Shown one piece after another: positions 50,327 to 58,096 of a stretch of 64,000 nucleotides of DNA (position 1 is its first letter; each line of letters starts with the position of its first letter). A program made the position numbers and the translations under genes. This stretch comes from CBDCPI01 sp965220245 (GTDB taxonomy: Bacteria > Chloroflexota > Dehalococcoidia > Lucifugimonadales > UBA3495), in the NCBI GenBank assembly GCA_965220245.1, contig CBDCPI010000014.1:62001-126000 (forward strand), read 5' to 3'. A model generated the notes under the pieces. That model was not told the origin of the DNA and did not search any database. It saw only the letters and a list, made by a program, of their open reading frames with translations.

Positions 50327-51118
50327 ATGACCACCAAGCCCGTTACCCCCCCGCCGGACGCCGGGCAAATTATCCAGTTTCCAGACGCTCCGCCAGAAGA
50401 ATTGACCGGTTTTCACTCCATAAATTACCCGGCCCATCCGGCTGCCTTGGCCGAACACTTCGGCAACAGGGACAGCACCGTCATCCTCAGTGAAGTCGCC
50501 GCCGCCCTGATACCGGCTGAAAGGTATGAGGGTGTGCTGTATCCCGACCTGCTCGTCGCGTTCGGCGTAAACCCTGCGATGATACTTCCCCGCAACGGCT
50601 ATTCGATCCCGGAGCAGGGCAAGCCGCCGGACTTCGTAATGGAAGTAGCCTCCGACCGCACTGCCCGGCGCGACGAGACCGTCAAGCCGGGGCTGTACGC
50701 GGCTATGGCCGTCCCCGAATACTGGCGCTTCGACCCCACCGGCGGGGGCCGGTACCAAGAGCCTCTGGCTGGCGACCGGCTGGTGGACGGGACCTACGTC
50801 CCCATCCCCATCCACCAGACGGACGGCGAGCATCTTTGGGGCCACAGCGACGCGCTGAACCTGGATTTGTGCTGGGAAGAGGGGAACTTGCGCTTTTGGG
50901 ACCCGGTGGCGCGGCGCTACCTGACCACGTTCATGGAAGAGGTCGCCGCCCGCCGTGCCGCCGAAGCCCGCGCCGCCGCCGAAGCCGCCCGCGCCACCGC
51001 CGAAGCCGCCCGCGCCACCGCCGAAGCCGCCCGCGCCGCCGCCGAAGCCGCCCGCGCCGCCGCGGCTGAGGCGCGCGTCCAGCGACTGGAGGAAAAACTA
51101 CGCCGCCAGGGTCCGTAA
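50327..51118 (+). CDS. Uma2 family endonuclease with alanine-rich coiled tail
   Basis: 263 residues. The Uma2 (DUF820) core of PD-(D/E)xK type is seen in YPDLLVAFGVNP, PDFVMEVASDRTARRDETVKPGLYAAMAVPEYWRFDP. From about residue 203 the protein becomes a heptad repeat (AEAARAT/A units), ending in a basic coil QRLEEKLRRQ. Uma2 genes are highly expanded in some Cyanobacteria and Chloroflexota; their role is not known. Confidence 0.9.
   Translation: MTTKPVTPPPDAGQIIQFPDAPPEELTGFHSINYPAHPAALAEHFGNRDSTVILSEVAAALIPAERYEGVLYPDLLVAFGVNPAMILPRNGYSIPEQGKPPDFVMEVASDRTARRDETVKPGLYAAMAVPEYWRFDPTGGGRYQEPLAGDRLVDGTYVPIPIHQTDGEHLWGHSDALNLDLCWEEGNLRFWDPVARRYLTTFMEEVAARRAAEARAAAEAARATAEAARATAEAARAAAEAARAAAAEARVQRLEEKLRRQGP
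50956..51066 (+). repeat. 21-bp tandem repeat inside the Uma2 gene
   Basis: About five units of GCCGCCGAAGCCGCCCGC type, each 21 bp and coding for seven residues (AEAARAx). Two adjacent units are identical (GCCACC variant), which points to recent slippage or unequal exchange. Confidence 0.8.
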
Positions 51119-51238
51119 CTGTTCATCCGCTGGATTCGACCGCAGCTACCACAAGGTAGATTAGAGGTAGATTAGAGGATTCCCTACGCAAAACTCTGAC
51201 GGACACCCCCGGGGCGCCCAGGTCTAGACAAGGTGTTT

Positions 51239-51253
51239 AATGTAAGTTACATT
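51239..51253. promoter_or_regulatory. Possible operator palindrome upstream of trpA
   Basis: AATGTAA-G-TTACATT, a perfect 7-bp inverted repeat around one base, 72 bases before the trpA ATG. No leader peptide rich in Trp codons or T-box was seen. Confidence 0.35.
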
Positions 51254-51325
51254 TGGCTAGAGGCTGGTGGACCCTGGCCCCTCTAAAGGCCGGGAAGTTC
51301 TTGGAGGATTTCGGAGAATCACAGC

Positions 51326-52150
51326 ATGAGCGGACGGCGAATACAGCAAACATTTGATTCACTCCGGCAGCAGAACAGACCGGGGCTGATTGTGTTCGTC
51401 ACCGCTGGTTTTCCGGACCGGGAAGCAACCTTGGAGTTGGTGCCGGAACTGGTGCGAGCGGGCGCCGATATGGTGGAGTTGGGCATCCCCTTCAGCGACC
51501 CAATAGGGGAAGGGCCGGTAATCCAAGAGTCCAGCTATCGGGCCTTGCAAGAGAGCGTCAGCTTGGGAGACTGTCTGGGCATGGTGGATGAGCTGCGAGG
51601 TAGGGTTGGCGACGCCCCCTTGGTGCTGATGGGGTACTACAACCCCATCTACAGCTACGGCTTGGCCCGGTTTGCGGCGGATGCCGACCGCCGGGGTGTC
51701 GACGGAATCATCGTAGTAGACCTGCCGGAATTTGAGGTGGAGCCCTTGGCCGCCCAGCTTGGACCGAAAAATATCCCCATCATTCCCCTGCTGGCCCCGA
51801 CAAGCTCGGAGGCGAGCATTGAAGCGTCGTGCGCCGGCGCCGGTGGCTTTGTTTACTGCATCAGCGTTACCGGGGTGACCGGGGCGCGAGCAGCGGTGTC
51901 AGAGCGAGGGTTTGAACTGCTGGACCGGGTGCGGACCCACACTGCGTTGCCGTTGGCGGTAGGTTTCGGCATTTCGCGGCGAGAGCACGTGGAGGAAGTT
52001 GGCCGGAAAGCGGAAGCAGCGGTGGTTGGTAGCGCCTTGGTCAGGGTGATGTTAGAATCCCCACGAGCCCAACTGGTGGAACGAGCCAGTCGGTTTGTTG
52101 CTGAGCTGGCCGGGACTCAGCTTCCGGTTAGTGGAGGTTCCGGACAATGA
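51326..52150 (+). CDS. trpA: Tryptophan synthase alpha chain
   Basis: Cleaves indole-3-glycerol phosphate to indole for the beta chain. 274 residues with VTAGFP, the catalytic Glu51 in VELGIPFSDP, and the substrate loop CISVTGVTGAR. The second catalytic acid, Asp60 in E. coli (DPLADGP), is Glu62 here (DPIGEGP). The gene overlaps aroH by four bases and is not accompanied by trpB within the window. First gene of an aromatic amino acid cluster trpA-aroH-aroF. Confidence 0.96.
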   Translation: MSGRRIQQTFDSLRQQNRPGLIVFVTAGFPDREATLELVPELVRAGADMVELGIPFSDPIGEGPVIQESSYRALQESVSLGDCLGMVDELRGRVGDAPLVLMGYYNPIYSYGLARFAADADRRGVDGIIVVDLPEFEVEPLAAQLGPKNIPIIPLLAPTSSEASIEASCAGAGGFVYCISVTGVTGARAAVSERGFELLDRVRTHTALPLAVGFGISRREHVEEVGRKAEAAVVGSALVRVMLESPRAQLVERASRFVAELAGTQLPVSGGSGQ

Positions 52151-52518
52151 CGGTCTGTCGGGGTATCCGCGGGGCCACAGTAGCTACGGAGAATTCAGAC
52201 ACCGCCATTTACGGCGCAACCAGAGAACTACTGTCCCAGTTGATCGAAGCGAATGATATTCGAGAGCCGGACGTCGCGGCCGTTTACTTCACCATGACCC
52301 CCGACCTTAACGCTTGCTTTCCGGCAGCGGCCGCCAGGCAACTGGGTTGGAACCACACCGCTCTGATGGGGGCAACGGAAGTGGACGTTCCAGGCAGCCT
52401 GCCGCGATGTATCCGGGTCCTCATCTTGTTTAATACCGACAAGGAACCTCAGCAGCTAGTGAATCTCTACCTTAACGGTACCGCCGTGCTACGGCTGCAA
52501 GGTGTAGAATCGACATAG
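52147..52518 (+). CDS. aroH: Chorismate mutase, AroH class
   Basis: Converts chorismate to prephenate. 123 residues, a trimeric AroH-type fold: CRGIRGATVATENS at the N-terminus with the conserved active-site Arg, TPDLNACFPAAAARQLGW, GATEVDVPGSLPRCIRVL. The start overlaps the trpA stop (ATGA), so it is translationally coupled. Confidence 0.95.
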   Translation: MTVCRGIRGATVATENSDTAIYGATRELLSQLIEANDIREPDVAAVYFTMTPDLNACFPAAAARQLGWNHTALMGATEVDVPGSLPRCIRVLILFNTDKEPQQLVNLYLNGTAVLRLQGVEST

Positions 52519-52608
52519 GTTAGTTTTTATCTGTATCCAAATCTTTAAGGCTGTTATAGAAGCGGTGTGCGGCTCGGGTGGTGTCCGGCAGCAAAGGTGA
52601 ACGAAGCT

Positions 52609-53631
52609 ATGATCGTGGTCATGTCCAGGGATAGTTCCGACCAGCAACTAGACCAAGTCCAAGCCCGCATTGAGGGCCGCGGCCTGAAGGCCCAAGTCTC
52701 CACCGGCGTCGAACGCACTGTGGTGGGGGTCCTTGGTTCCATACCGTCGGAATTTAAAGACGAGATGGAGCTATTACCCGGAGTCTCTGAAGTCATCCTT
52801 ATCTCCAAGCCGTACAAGTTGGCTAGCCGAGAGTTCCATCCCGAGGGCTCTATCGTGAAGGTGGGCGATGCCGTCATCGGGGGGCCCAATCCGGTGATAA
52901 TGGCTGGACCCTGCTCGGTGGAAGACGAGGAGCAAATGGTGACGACCGCCCGGGCGGTAAAGGCTGCCGGGGCCACCGTTTTGCGCGGAGGGGCATTCAA
53001 GCCCCGTACTTCGCCCTACAGCTTCCGAGGCATGGGAATAGAGGGGCTGAAGCTCTTAAAGTTGGCCAAAGAGGAAACCGGTCTCCCGATTATCACCGAA
53101 GTGATGTCGCCCGGGGACGTGGATACGGTTTCTCAATACGCCGACATCCTGCAGGTCGGCGCCCGTAATATGCAGAACTACAACCTTCTAGACGAGGTGG
53201 GCGCCACCGACAAGCCGGTCATGGTTAAACGGGGTATGGCTGCCCCTTACGAAGAGTGGCTGCTGGCGGCGGAATACGTGATGTCGGCTGGCAATCAGCA
53301 GGTGATGCTGTGTGAGCGGGGTATCCGGGGCTTTGAGCAATTTACCCGGTTCACCATGGACGTGGCGGCGATCCCGGTGATTCAGCGCTTGAGCCACTTG
53401 CCCATCATCGCTGATCCCAGCCACTCAACTGGCAAATGGTACTTGGTAACTCCGGTAGCCTTGGCTGCGGTCGCTGCGGGGGCCCACGGCTTGCTCATCG
53501 AGGTCCACCCCAATCCGGACGTTGCCAAGTGCGACGGGGCCCAATCCCTCACCTTCGAAAACTTCAACAACTTGATGGACCAAGTTTCGGCAGTGGCGGC
53601 GGTGCGCCGGCAGCCGGTCTCGGCAACGTAA
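52609..53631 (+). CDS. aroF: DAHP synthase, AroF/KDO8PS type
   Basis: First enzyme of the shikimate pathway, condensing PEP and erythrose-4-phosphate. 340 residues from MIVVMSRDSS at 52609 (AAGGTGA upstream). An N-terminal ferredoxin-like regulatory domain of about 75 residues is followed by the barrel: MAGPCSVEDEEQM, LRGGAFKPRTSPYSFRG, VKRGMAAPYEEWLLAAEY, ADPSHSTGKW. The stop codon TAA also forms the left target duplication of a mini-transposon. Confidence 0.96.
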   Translation: MIVVMSRDSSDQQLDQVQARIEGRGLKAQVSTGVERTVVGVLGSIPSEFKDEMELLPGVSEVILISKPYKLASREFHPEGSIVKVGDAVIGGPNPVIMAGPCSVEDEEQMVTTARAVKAAGATVLRGGAFKPRTSPYSFRGMGIEGLKLLKLAKEETGLPIITEVMSPGDVDTVSQYADILQVGARNMQNYNLLDEVGATDKPVMVKRGMAAPYEEWLLAAEYVMSAGNQQVMLCERGIRGFEQFTRFTMDVAAIPVIQRLSHLPIIADPSHSTGKWYLVTPVALAAVAAGAHGLLIEVHPNPDVAKCDGAQSLTFENFNNLMDQVSAVAAVRRQPVSAT

Positions 53632-53707
53632 GAGAGTGTGTGCAAAGTTCCCTCTCCCCTCATCCTAACCTTCTCCCTAAGGGAGAAGGGACTTCTAACA
53701 CACCCTC
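53632..53707. mobile_element. 76-bp non-autonomous element, GAGGGTGT ends, TAA duplication
   Basis: The ends GAGAGTGTG and CACACCCTC are nearly inverted. The flanks are TAA on both sides (53629-53631, which is the aroF stop, and 53708-53710). The right end GGGAGAAGGGACTTCTAACA is the reverse of the left end of the element at 18668. This is the shortest member of the family here. Confidence 0.75.
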
Positions 53708-53737
53708 TAAGCGGCGGTTAGTCCTCTGGGCAAAGAC

Positions 53738-53769
53738 AAGAATCGGCCTACAGTGAGGGGCCGATTCTT
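53738..53769. terminator. Bidirectional terminator hairpin between aroF and the aldolase
   Basis: A perfect 11-bp stem, AAGAATCGGCC and GGCCGATTCTT, with a 10-base loop, lies between two convergent genes. Confidence 0.65.
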
Positions 53770-53783
53770 CCGGTTATCCAGAG

Positions 53784-54566
53784 CTAGAGCCCGGCTGCGG
53801 TCGCCGCTTCCCTTACCTCTGCCAGGTAGCTTACGCTGGATGTTTGAATCAGGCTGTTGACGTTGCTGTGGAAGTACTGCACCCCCATGTTGAGGAACTT
53901 GGGTATGTAGGAGTCCGGGCAACTGACCCCCGCAACTTTGCCCGATTCACGGATTAGGGTTACGCCTTCTTCCATTAACGCTTGGACTTCCGGATGAGTC
54001 TGCTGTCCCGGATAACCCATCGACTGGGAAAGGTCGCCGGAGCCGATGAAGAACACGTCCACCTCGTCCACGGTAACCAGTTCCTCTAGGTTCCTGATGG
54101 CCTCGACCTCTTCCAGCATTAGACAGACCAAGGTGTTGCGATTCGCTTCGGCCACGTAGTCACCGGTAGACCCGGAGAAGCCGTAGTTGGCGGGGCGGCT
54201 GCGGCTGAAGATACCCCGGTGTCCCGTGGGATAATACTTAATCGCGTCGACGGCGGCGCGAGCCTCTTCCGCAGTGTTTACATGAGGGACCTGCACGCCC
54301 CAAGCGCCCCGATCGAGAAAAGGCGCAATAATCTCCGGTTTGTTGCTAACCGGGCGGACGATGGGCGCGATACCGGTGAGTTCAGCCGCCCGGACCAACT
54401 CTTCGGAGTTGTCCACGGTGATGGAGCCGTGCTCGTTATCGATCAACACCCAGTCGAAGCCCAGGTAACCCAACATTTCGACCATTGGGGCCGAGGGAAA
54501 GGTTATCATTACACCGAAAACGGCTTTTCCGGCATTCAGCTTTTGTTTCAGCGTGTTCTCTCTCAT
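53784..54566 (-). CDS. HpcH/HpaI aldolase family protein
   Basis: Class II pyruvate-type aldolase of 260 residues. Markers are FDWVLIDNEHG, IVRPVSNKPEIIAPFLDRGAWGVQVPHVNTAEEA (metal- and substrate-binding part), YYPTGHRGIFSRSR and VDVFFIGSGDLSQSMGYPG. It probably splits or joins 2-keto-4-hydroxy acids at the end of an aromatic or sugar-acid breakdown route. It is transcribed alone. Confidence 0.93.
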   Translation of the reverse strand: MRENTLKQKLNAGKAVFGVMITFPSAPMVEMLGYLGFDWVLIDNEHGSITVDNSEELVRAAELTGIAPIVRPVSNKPEIIAPFLDRGAWGVQVPHVNTAEEARAAVDAIKYYPTGHRGIFSRSRPANYGFSGSTGDYVAEANRNTLVCLMLEEVEAIRNLEELVTVDEVDVFFIGSGDLSQSMGYPGQQTHPEVQALMEEGVTLIRESGKVAGVSCPDSYIPKFLNMGVQYFHSNVNSLIQTSSVSYLAEVREAATAAGL

Positions 54567-54890
54567 AAGACTCCCCTCGCGTTTTCAGCCAGACTCCCGG
54601 GTGTCTCACGAATCCCGGGATGGCTAGAGATTCTTAGTAGCGCGTCATCTTGGGGGTAATCAGATATCCCAAGTTCCTGGTTGCAAGAGTATATCAGACC
54701 GGTGTTTACTGGGGATTGATCGGGGTAGGATTCTGATAAACCTCAACCCGATAGAGTGGTTTTGAAGACGAAGATCGCCGCTGAGCAGCCTATATGATTT
54801 GCTTAACGTTAATTATTGTAGATAAATTAAGTAATTCGTTACAAATTTAGCCCACAAGATAGGGAATACCGACTCGAGTAGCAAAATCAA

Positions 54891-54919
54891 TTGAATTCAC
54901 GCCGTCCCACTGCTATAAT
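54891..54919 (+). promoter_or_regulatory. Promoter of the GNAT-kinase pair
   Basis: TTGAAT, a 17-bp spacer and TATAAT (54914-54919, preceded by TGC), 79 bases before the ATG at 54999. The 432-bp gap from 54567 is unusually AT-rich around 54790-54900. I see no gene in it. Confidence 0.65.
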
Positions 54920-54998
54920 CCCGACTGGCTCGAATCGAGGTAGCGTCAGTATTCTTTGGACAGTTGTGGACTGTTCCGCTTGGGTTGGGAGATGAGAC

Positions 54999-55580
54999 AT
55001 GTTGCCTGAGGTTTCTCTGGTTCAGCCGACTGCCGAGGATGTCCAAAGGTTAGCCGACTGGCTCGACGACAACGAGGTAAATTCTCTTTGGTACGGGCGA
55101 GGCCAGGACGGTCTGCCGCTACACATAGGCTATTCTCCGCACCAACTTGTAGCGGCGCCGGATAACGAATGGGGCCAAGTCTTCGAAAACGAGGACCGCA
55201 AGATATACGCCATTTATACCAAGAGTGGCGAGCACATCGGCGAGGCCCAGTTGGTGATCGAATGGGCGCTGCAGGAAGCCCAGCTATTCATGCTGATCGG
55301 CCGCAAGGACCTGTGGCATCAGCATTACGGCACCACTGCCTTGGTAAGAGTGCTGGATGAGGCCTACCAGACGTATGAACTGCACCGGGTTTGGGTGGAC
55401 GTTCCCGATTATAACGAACACGCGATGCAAATGTGCCACCATGTGGGGTTTGTACTGGAGGGCCACCTGCGCAAGACCCACCGAAAGGATGACGTTTGGT
55501 ACGACTCTTTCGCCATGGGTCTCTTGGGCGAGGAGTACTCGCGCCGTCGGCCGCGGTTGATGGATAACCCCCCAGTCTAA
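54999..55580 (+). CDS. GNAT family N-acetyltransferase (RimJ-like)
   Basis: 193 residues. The fold is recognisable from IYAIYTKSGEHIGEAQLVIEW, LFMLIGRKDLWHQHYGTTALVRVLDEAYQTYELHRVWVDVP (acetyl-CoA loop in the W.Q.YGT form) and HVGFVLEGHLRKTHRKDDVWYDSFAMGLL, as in RimJ/RimL-type enzymes. It lies 24 bases upstream of the kinase-like gene and probably shares its transcript. Confidence 0.88.
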   Translation: MLPEVSLVQPTAEDVQRLADWLDDNEVNSLWYGRGQDGLPLHIGYSPHQLVAAPDNEWGQVFENEDRKIYAIYTKSGEHIGEAQLVIEWALQEAQLFMLIGRKDLWHQHYGTTALVRVLDEAYQTYELHRVWVDVPDYNEHAMQMCHHVGFVLEGHLRKTHRKDDVWYDSFAMGLLGEEYSRRRPRLMDNPPV

Positions 55581-55604
55581 TCCCAGGTCCGCGAGGAGGA
55601 CGAG

Positions 55605-56303
55605 ATGCCGGTAATTACCATAAACGGACCTAGCGGTAGTGGCGCGGTCACCATAGGCCAGTTTGTCGCCCAAGACATGGGGCTAAACTTTGTTGACCGG
55701 ATGGTTACCGTCGAAGCGGCGAAAATAATTGGTAAACCCGTTGGCGTCCTGGTAGACAAGGAGCAGCGGCTGGTGCGGTTCCGGGACCGGTTCGGCCACT
55801 TTGTGCAAAACATGCTGGAACGCTCGGCGATGTCGGGCGTAAGCGGCGAGCCCTATTTCGGGCGCGGGATCGAAAACCTCCCCCCCGAGACTTACGCCGA
55901 GCTGGCCAGCGGTCCCAGCGGCGCTGGTCAAGTGGACGACGAGGCTTTTATTCAAGCCACCACCACCGTGGTAAAGGACTTATACCGTCAAGGCGACGTT
56001 GTAATTATTGGCCGAGGGGCTAACATTCTCCTAGCCGACACTCCCGGTGTGATGCACGTGGGCTTGATGGCTCCCTTGGAAGTCAGATTACAGACCTTGA
56101 TGCAAAGAGAGAATCTGGACCGGGACGATGCGGAAGTGTACGTCGAGGAGTTGGAACGCGCCCGGGAAGCCTATTTCATGAAGTTCTTTAAGGTAACTCC
56201 AAACGAACCGACCCTGTATGACCTGATGTTGAACATGGACAAGATGCAACCTCGAGTCGCGGCTGAGGTCATTGTCCACACTGTCGGCACTATGAGGTTG
56301 TGA
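55605..56303 (+). CDS. Cytidylate kinase-like family protein, altered P-loop
   Basis: 232 residues of the Cytidylate_kin2 type. The N-terminus VITINGPSGSGAVTIGQFVAQDMGLNFVD occupies the P-loop position but reads GSGAVT: the Walker lysine is absent. GDVVIIGRGANILLADTPGVMHVGL and the LMQRENLDRDDAEVYVEELERAR helix are typical of the family. Catalytic activity is therefore uncertain. Second gene of a pair with the GNAT protein. Confidence 0.82.
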   Translation: MPVITINGPSGSGAVTIGQFVAQDMGLNFVDRMVTVEAAKIIGKPVGVLVDKEQRLVRFRDRFGHFVQNMLERSAMSGVSGEPYFGRGIENLPPETYAELASGPSGAGQVDDEAFIQATTTVVKDLYRQGDVVIIGRGANILLADTPGVMHVGLMAPLEVRLQTLMQRENLDRDDAEVYVEELERAREAYFMKFFKVTPNEPTLYDLMLNMDKMQPRVAAEVIVHTVGTMRL

Positions 56304-56399
56304 CCCTTCGCGGTTACCGGTCGATGCCCGCGCCGACGGAGCCAGAGCCACCTCCCTGTCTGGCAGGCCGTTGATTCCTGCGGGTAATAGTCTAAGCGT

Positions 56400-57278
56400 C
56401 TACGCCGCTGGCAACAGACCTAGAAGCTCTCTTGCTTGAGCCGGGGTGGCGGGTTCCCGTCCATGAAGCCGACTCAGGGTCACGGCCCAGTCCACATACT
56501 CCGCGTTGGATACCGGCGACTCTTTGTTGGGCAAAAACGGGCTGTCTTCGAACCCCACCCTGATGTGGGCCCCCGTGGCAATCGCAATTGCGGCTAGGAC
56601 GAAGGTCTGGCGGCCGCTGCTGTGGGTTAGCCAGGTAGCATCGGGGAAGAACTCTCTGATGGTGTCGGTGATCAGCGTGTAGTTCCGCGGCGTCCCCGGC
56701 ATTGATTGGCGACCGTCCCCCCAGTAGGACGAGGGCTCCACCAAGAAATACTTGCTGCTTTTGATGTGGCCTTCTTGCATTAAGGTCATGGCGTTGTTCA
56801 GCATTCCGGTGTCGTGCACCGCCGGCTCGGGAAAGGTGCCCCGCTGGTAGCAAGCGTCCAGAGTCGCCCGGATGTCCTCGTAGCTGTTAGGGCTGATGCT
56901 GGTCCGCCGAACGCCCTCGTCATCGAGGGCCCAACGCACTCCATACCCCAGGTTGAGCGACACCATTTCCACCGGCAGCGGCGTACCCAGGAGGTACCCG
57001 GTAACCGCTTCCACCGGGACATCGTTGGCCCGGGCGGTGGTGTGGTTTAAGACCAAGTCGCACCGGGCCCGAATCAGTCCGTCGGCTTGGGAGTACCACT
57101 GCGGGTCGTAGCTGATACTGCCGTCGTCGTTGCGGGCGTGGATGTGGACAATCGAAGCTCCGGCCTCGTAGCACCGGACCGCCTCGTCGGCCACCTCCTC
57201 CGGAGTGAAGGGCACGTTCGGGTTCCCGTCCCGCCCCCGATTTCCATTTAGACATGCCTTGATGATTATCGTGTCCAT
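56400..57278 (-). CDS. BKACE family 3-keto acid cleavage enzyme (DUF849)
   Basis: Zinc enzyme that condenses a beta-keto acid with acetyl-CoA, releasing acetoacetate and a new acyl-CoA; the founding member acts on 3-keto-5-aminohexanoate in lysine fermentation. 292 residues. The zinc site is seen in VHIHAR (His45, His47) and the Glu in RVGFEDSPFL. LNHTTAR and EMVSLNLGYG are family stretches. The substrate cannot be predicted. A single gene on its own strand. Confidence 0.92.
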   Translation of the reverse strand: MDTIIIKACLNGNRGRDGNPNVPFTPEEVADEAVRCYEAGASIVHIHARNDDGSISYDPQWYSQADGLIRARCDLVLNHTTARANDVPVEAVTGYLLGTPLPVEMVSLNLGYGVRWALDDEGVRRTSISPNSYEDIRATLDACYQRGTFPEPAVHDTGMLNNAMTLMQEGHIKSSKYFLVEPSSYWGDGRQSMPGTPRNYTLITDTIREFFPDATWLTHSSGRQTFVLAAIAIATGAHIRVGFEDSPFLPNKESPVSNAEYVDWAVTLSRLHGREPATPAQARELLGLLPAA

Positions 57279-57330
57279 AGGCTTCCATCTCCCGCCGAAT
57301 AACTCCGGCCTATAATAGCACTATAGTCCC

Positions 57331-57559
57331 CAGGGCAATCGAATTCTGTCACTCTCCCCCCGTTCACTGTCACCCTGTACGGAGTGAAGGGTCTAAAATC
57401 TTTGCTGCCGATGCGTTTCCTTTGCCCGGCGTCGCTGTGGCTTAAACACATCGGCGAGGAAAGCCGTTTTGGACGGCTGTCATTTTAGATTCTTCGTCGC
57501 GGAGTTTATCCTGAGCGAAATCGAAGGGTTCCTCAGAACGACAAAATGCGATTGCCCTG
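57331..57559. mobile_element. 229-bp non-autonomous element, CAGGGCAATCG ends, copy 2
   Basis: CAGGGCAATCGAATT at the left and AAAATGCGATTGCCCTG at the right are inverted with small differences. The core carries the GGAGTGAAGGGTCTAAAAT and TTTATCCTGAGCGAAATCGAA sequence shared with 3075 and 34844. The flanks share only AGTCCC, so the duplication has decayed. It accounts for most of the 374-bp gap between the BKACE and MoaD-like genes. Confidence 0.7.
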
Positions 57560-57652
57560 CCCTGAGTCCCAAATAGCTCCAGCACCATGATGCGATTATG
57601 ATAATATAATCCTCTAGGACCAGAATAAAGCAGCGGATAGGTAGTCCAAGCA

Positions 57653-57922
57653 ATGCCAGAAGTGTGGATACCCCCGAGGATGCAGGTCCTCACCGGGGGA
57701 CAAAAGACGGTCCAAGTAGCCGGTGCCTCAGTGCGGCAAGTCATAAACAACCTGGAGAAGGTCTTTCCGGGGGTGAAAGCCCGCCTGTGTGACGAAGACG
57801 GTATGGACTTGTTGCCAGGTATCGCCGTCATCGTCGACGGGGAGACCAGCCAAATGGGGCTGCTGGAAAGGGTTAGCGAAGACAGCGAGGTCCATTTCCT
57901 TCCGGCCATCGGCGGGGGTTGA
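57653..57922 (+). CDS. MoaD/ThiS family ubiquitin-like sulfur carrier
   Basis: 89 residues with a beta-grasp fold and the ending PAIGGG at the exact C-terminus; the terminal Gly-Gly is the thiocarboxylation site. It starts MPEVWIPPRMQVLTGG. Without moaE, moeB or thi genes nearby, its pathway (molybdopterin, thiamin or other sulfur transfer) is open. A TATAAT at 57605-57610 lies 43 bases upstream, with no -35 box. Confidence 0.88.
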   Translation: MPEVWIPPRMQVLTGGQKTVQVAGASVRQVINNLEKVFPGVKARLCDEDGMDLLPGIAVIVDGETSQMGLLERVSEDSEVHFLPAIGGG

Positions 57923-58030
57923 CGGACGGGAACGGCCGCTATCCTCCGGCGCCGGCCCTTCCCCGGTTTCCGGTCGAGTGCGCGATTTGCTAGGGTCCGG
58001 TAGCTAGGCTAGAATACTCGCCGCAGGCCT

Positions 58031-58047
58031 TGGGAGCACGGCTCCCA
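58031..58047 (+). terminator. Possible hairpin after the MoaD-like gene
   Basis: TGGGAGC-ACG-GCTCCCA, a 7-bp stem with 3-base loop followed by TTT. It lies 108 bases past the stop and 50 bases before the acyl-CoA dehydrogenase. It could equally act on the downstream leader. Confidence 0.35.
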
Positions 58048-58096
58048 TTTGCAGAATTGGCCCCAAGCCGGGTTGATTTTTCTTAAGGAGGAGCAC

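Noticed and set aside
50956..51066. Tandem repeat considered as a regulatory or CRISPR repeat
   Set aside because: It lies in frame inside the Uma2 coding region and encodes a regular heptad coiled coil.
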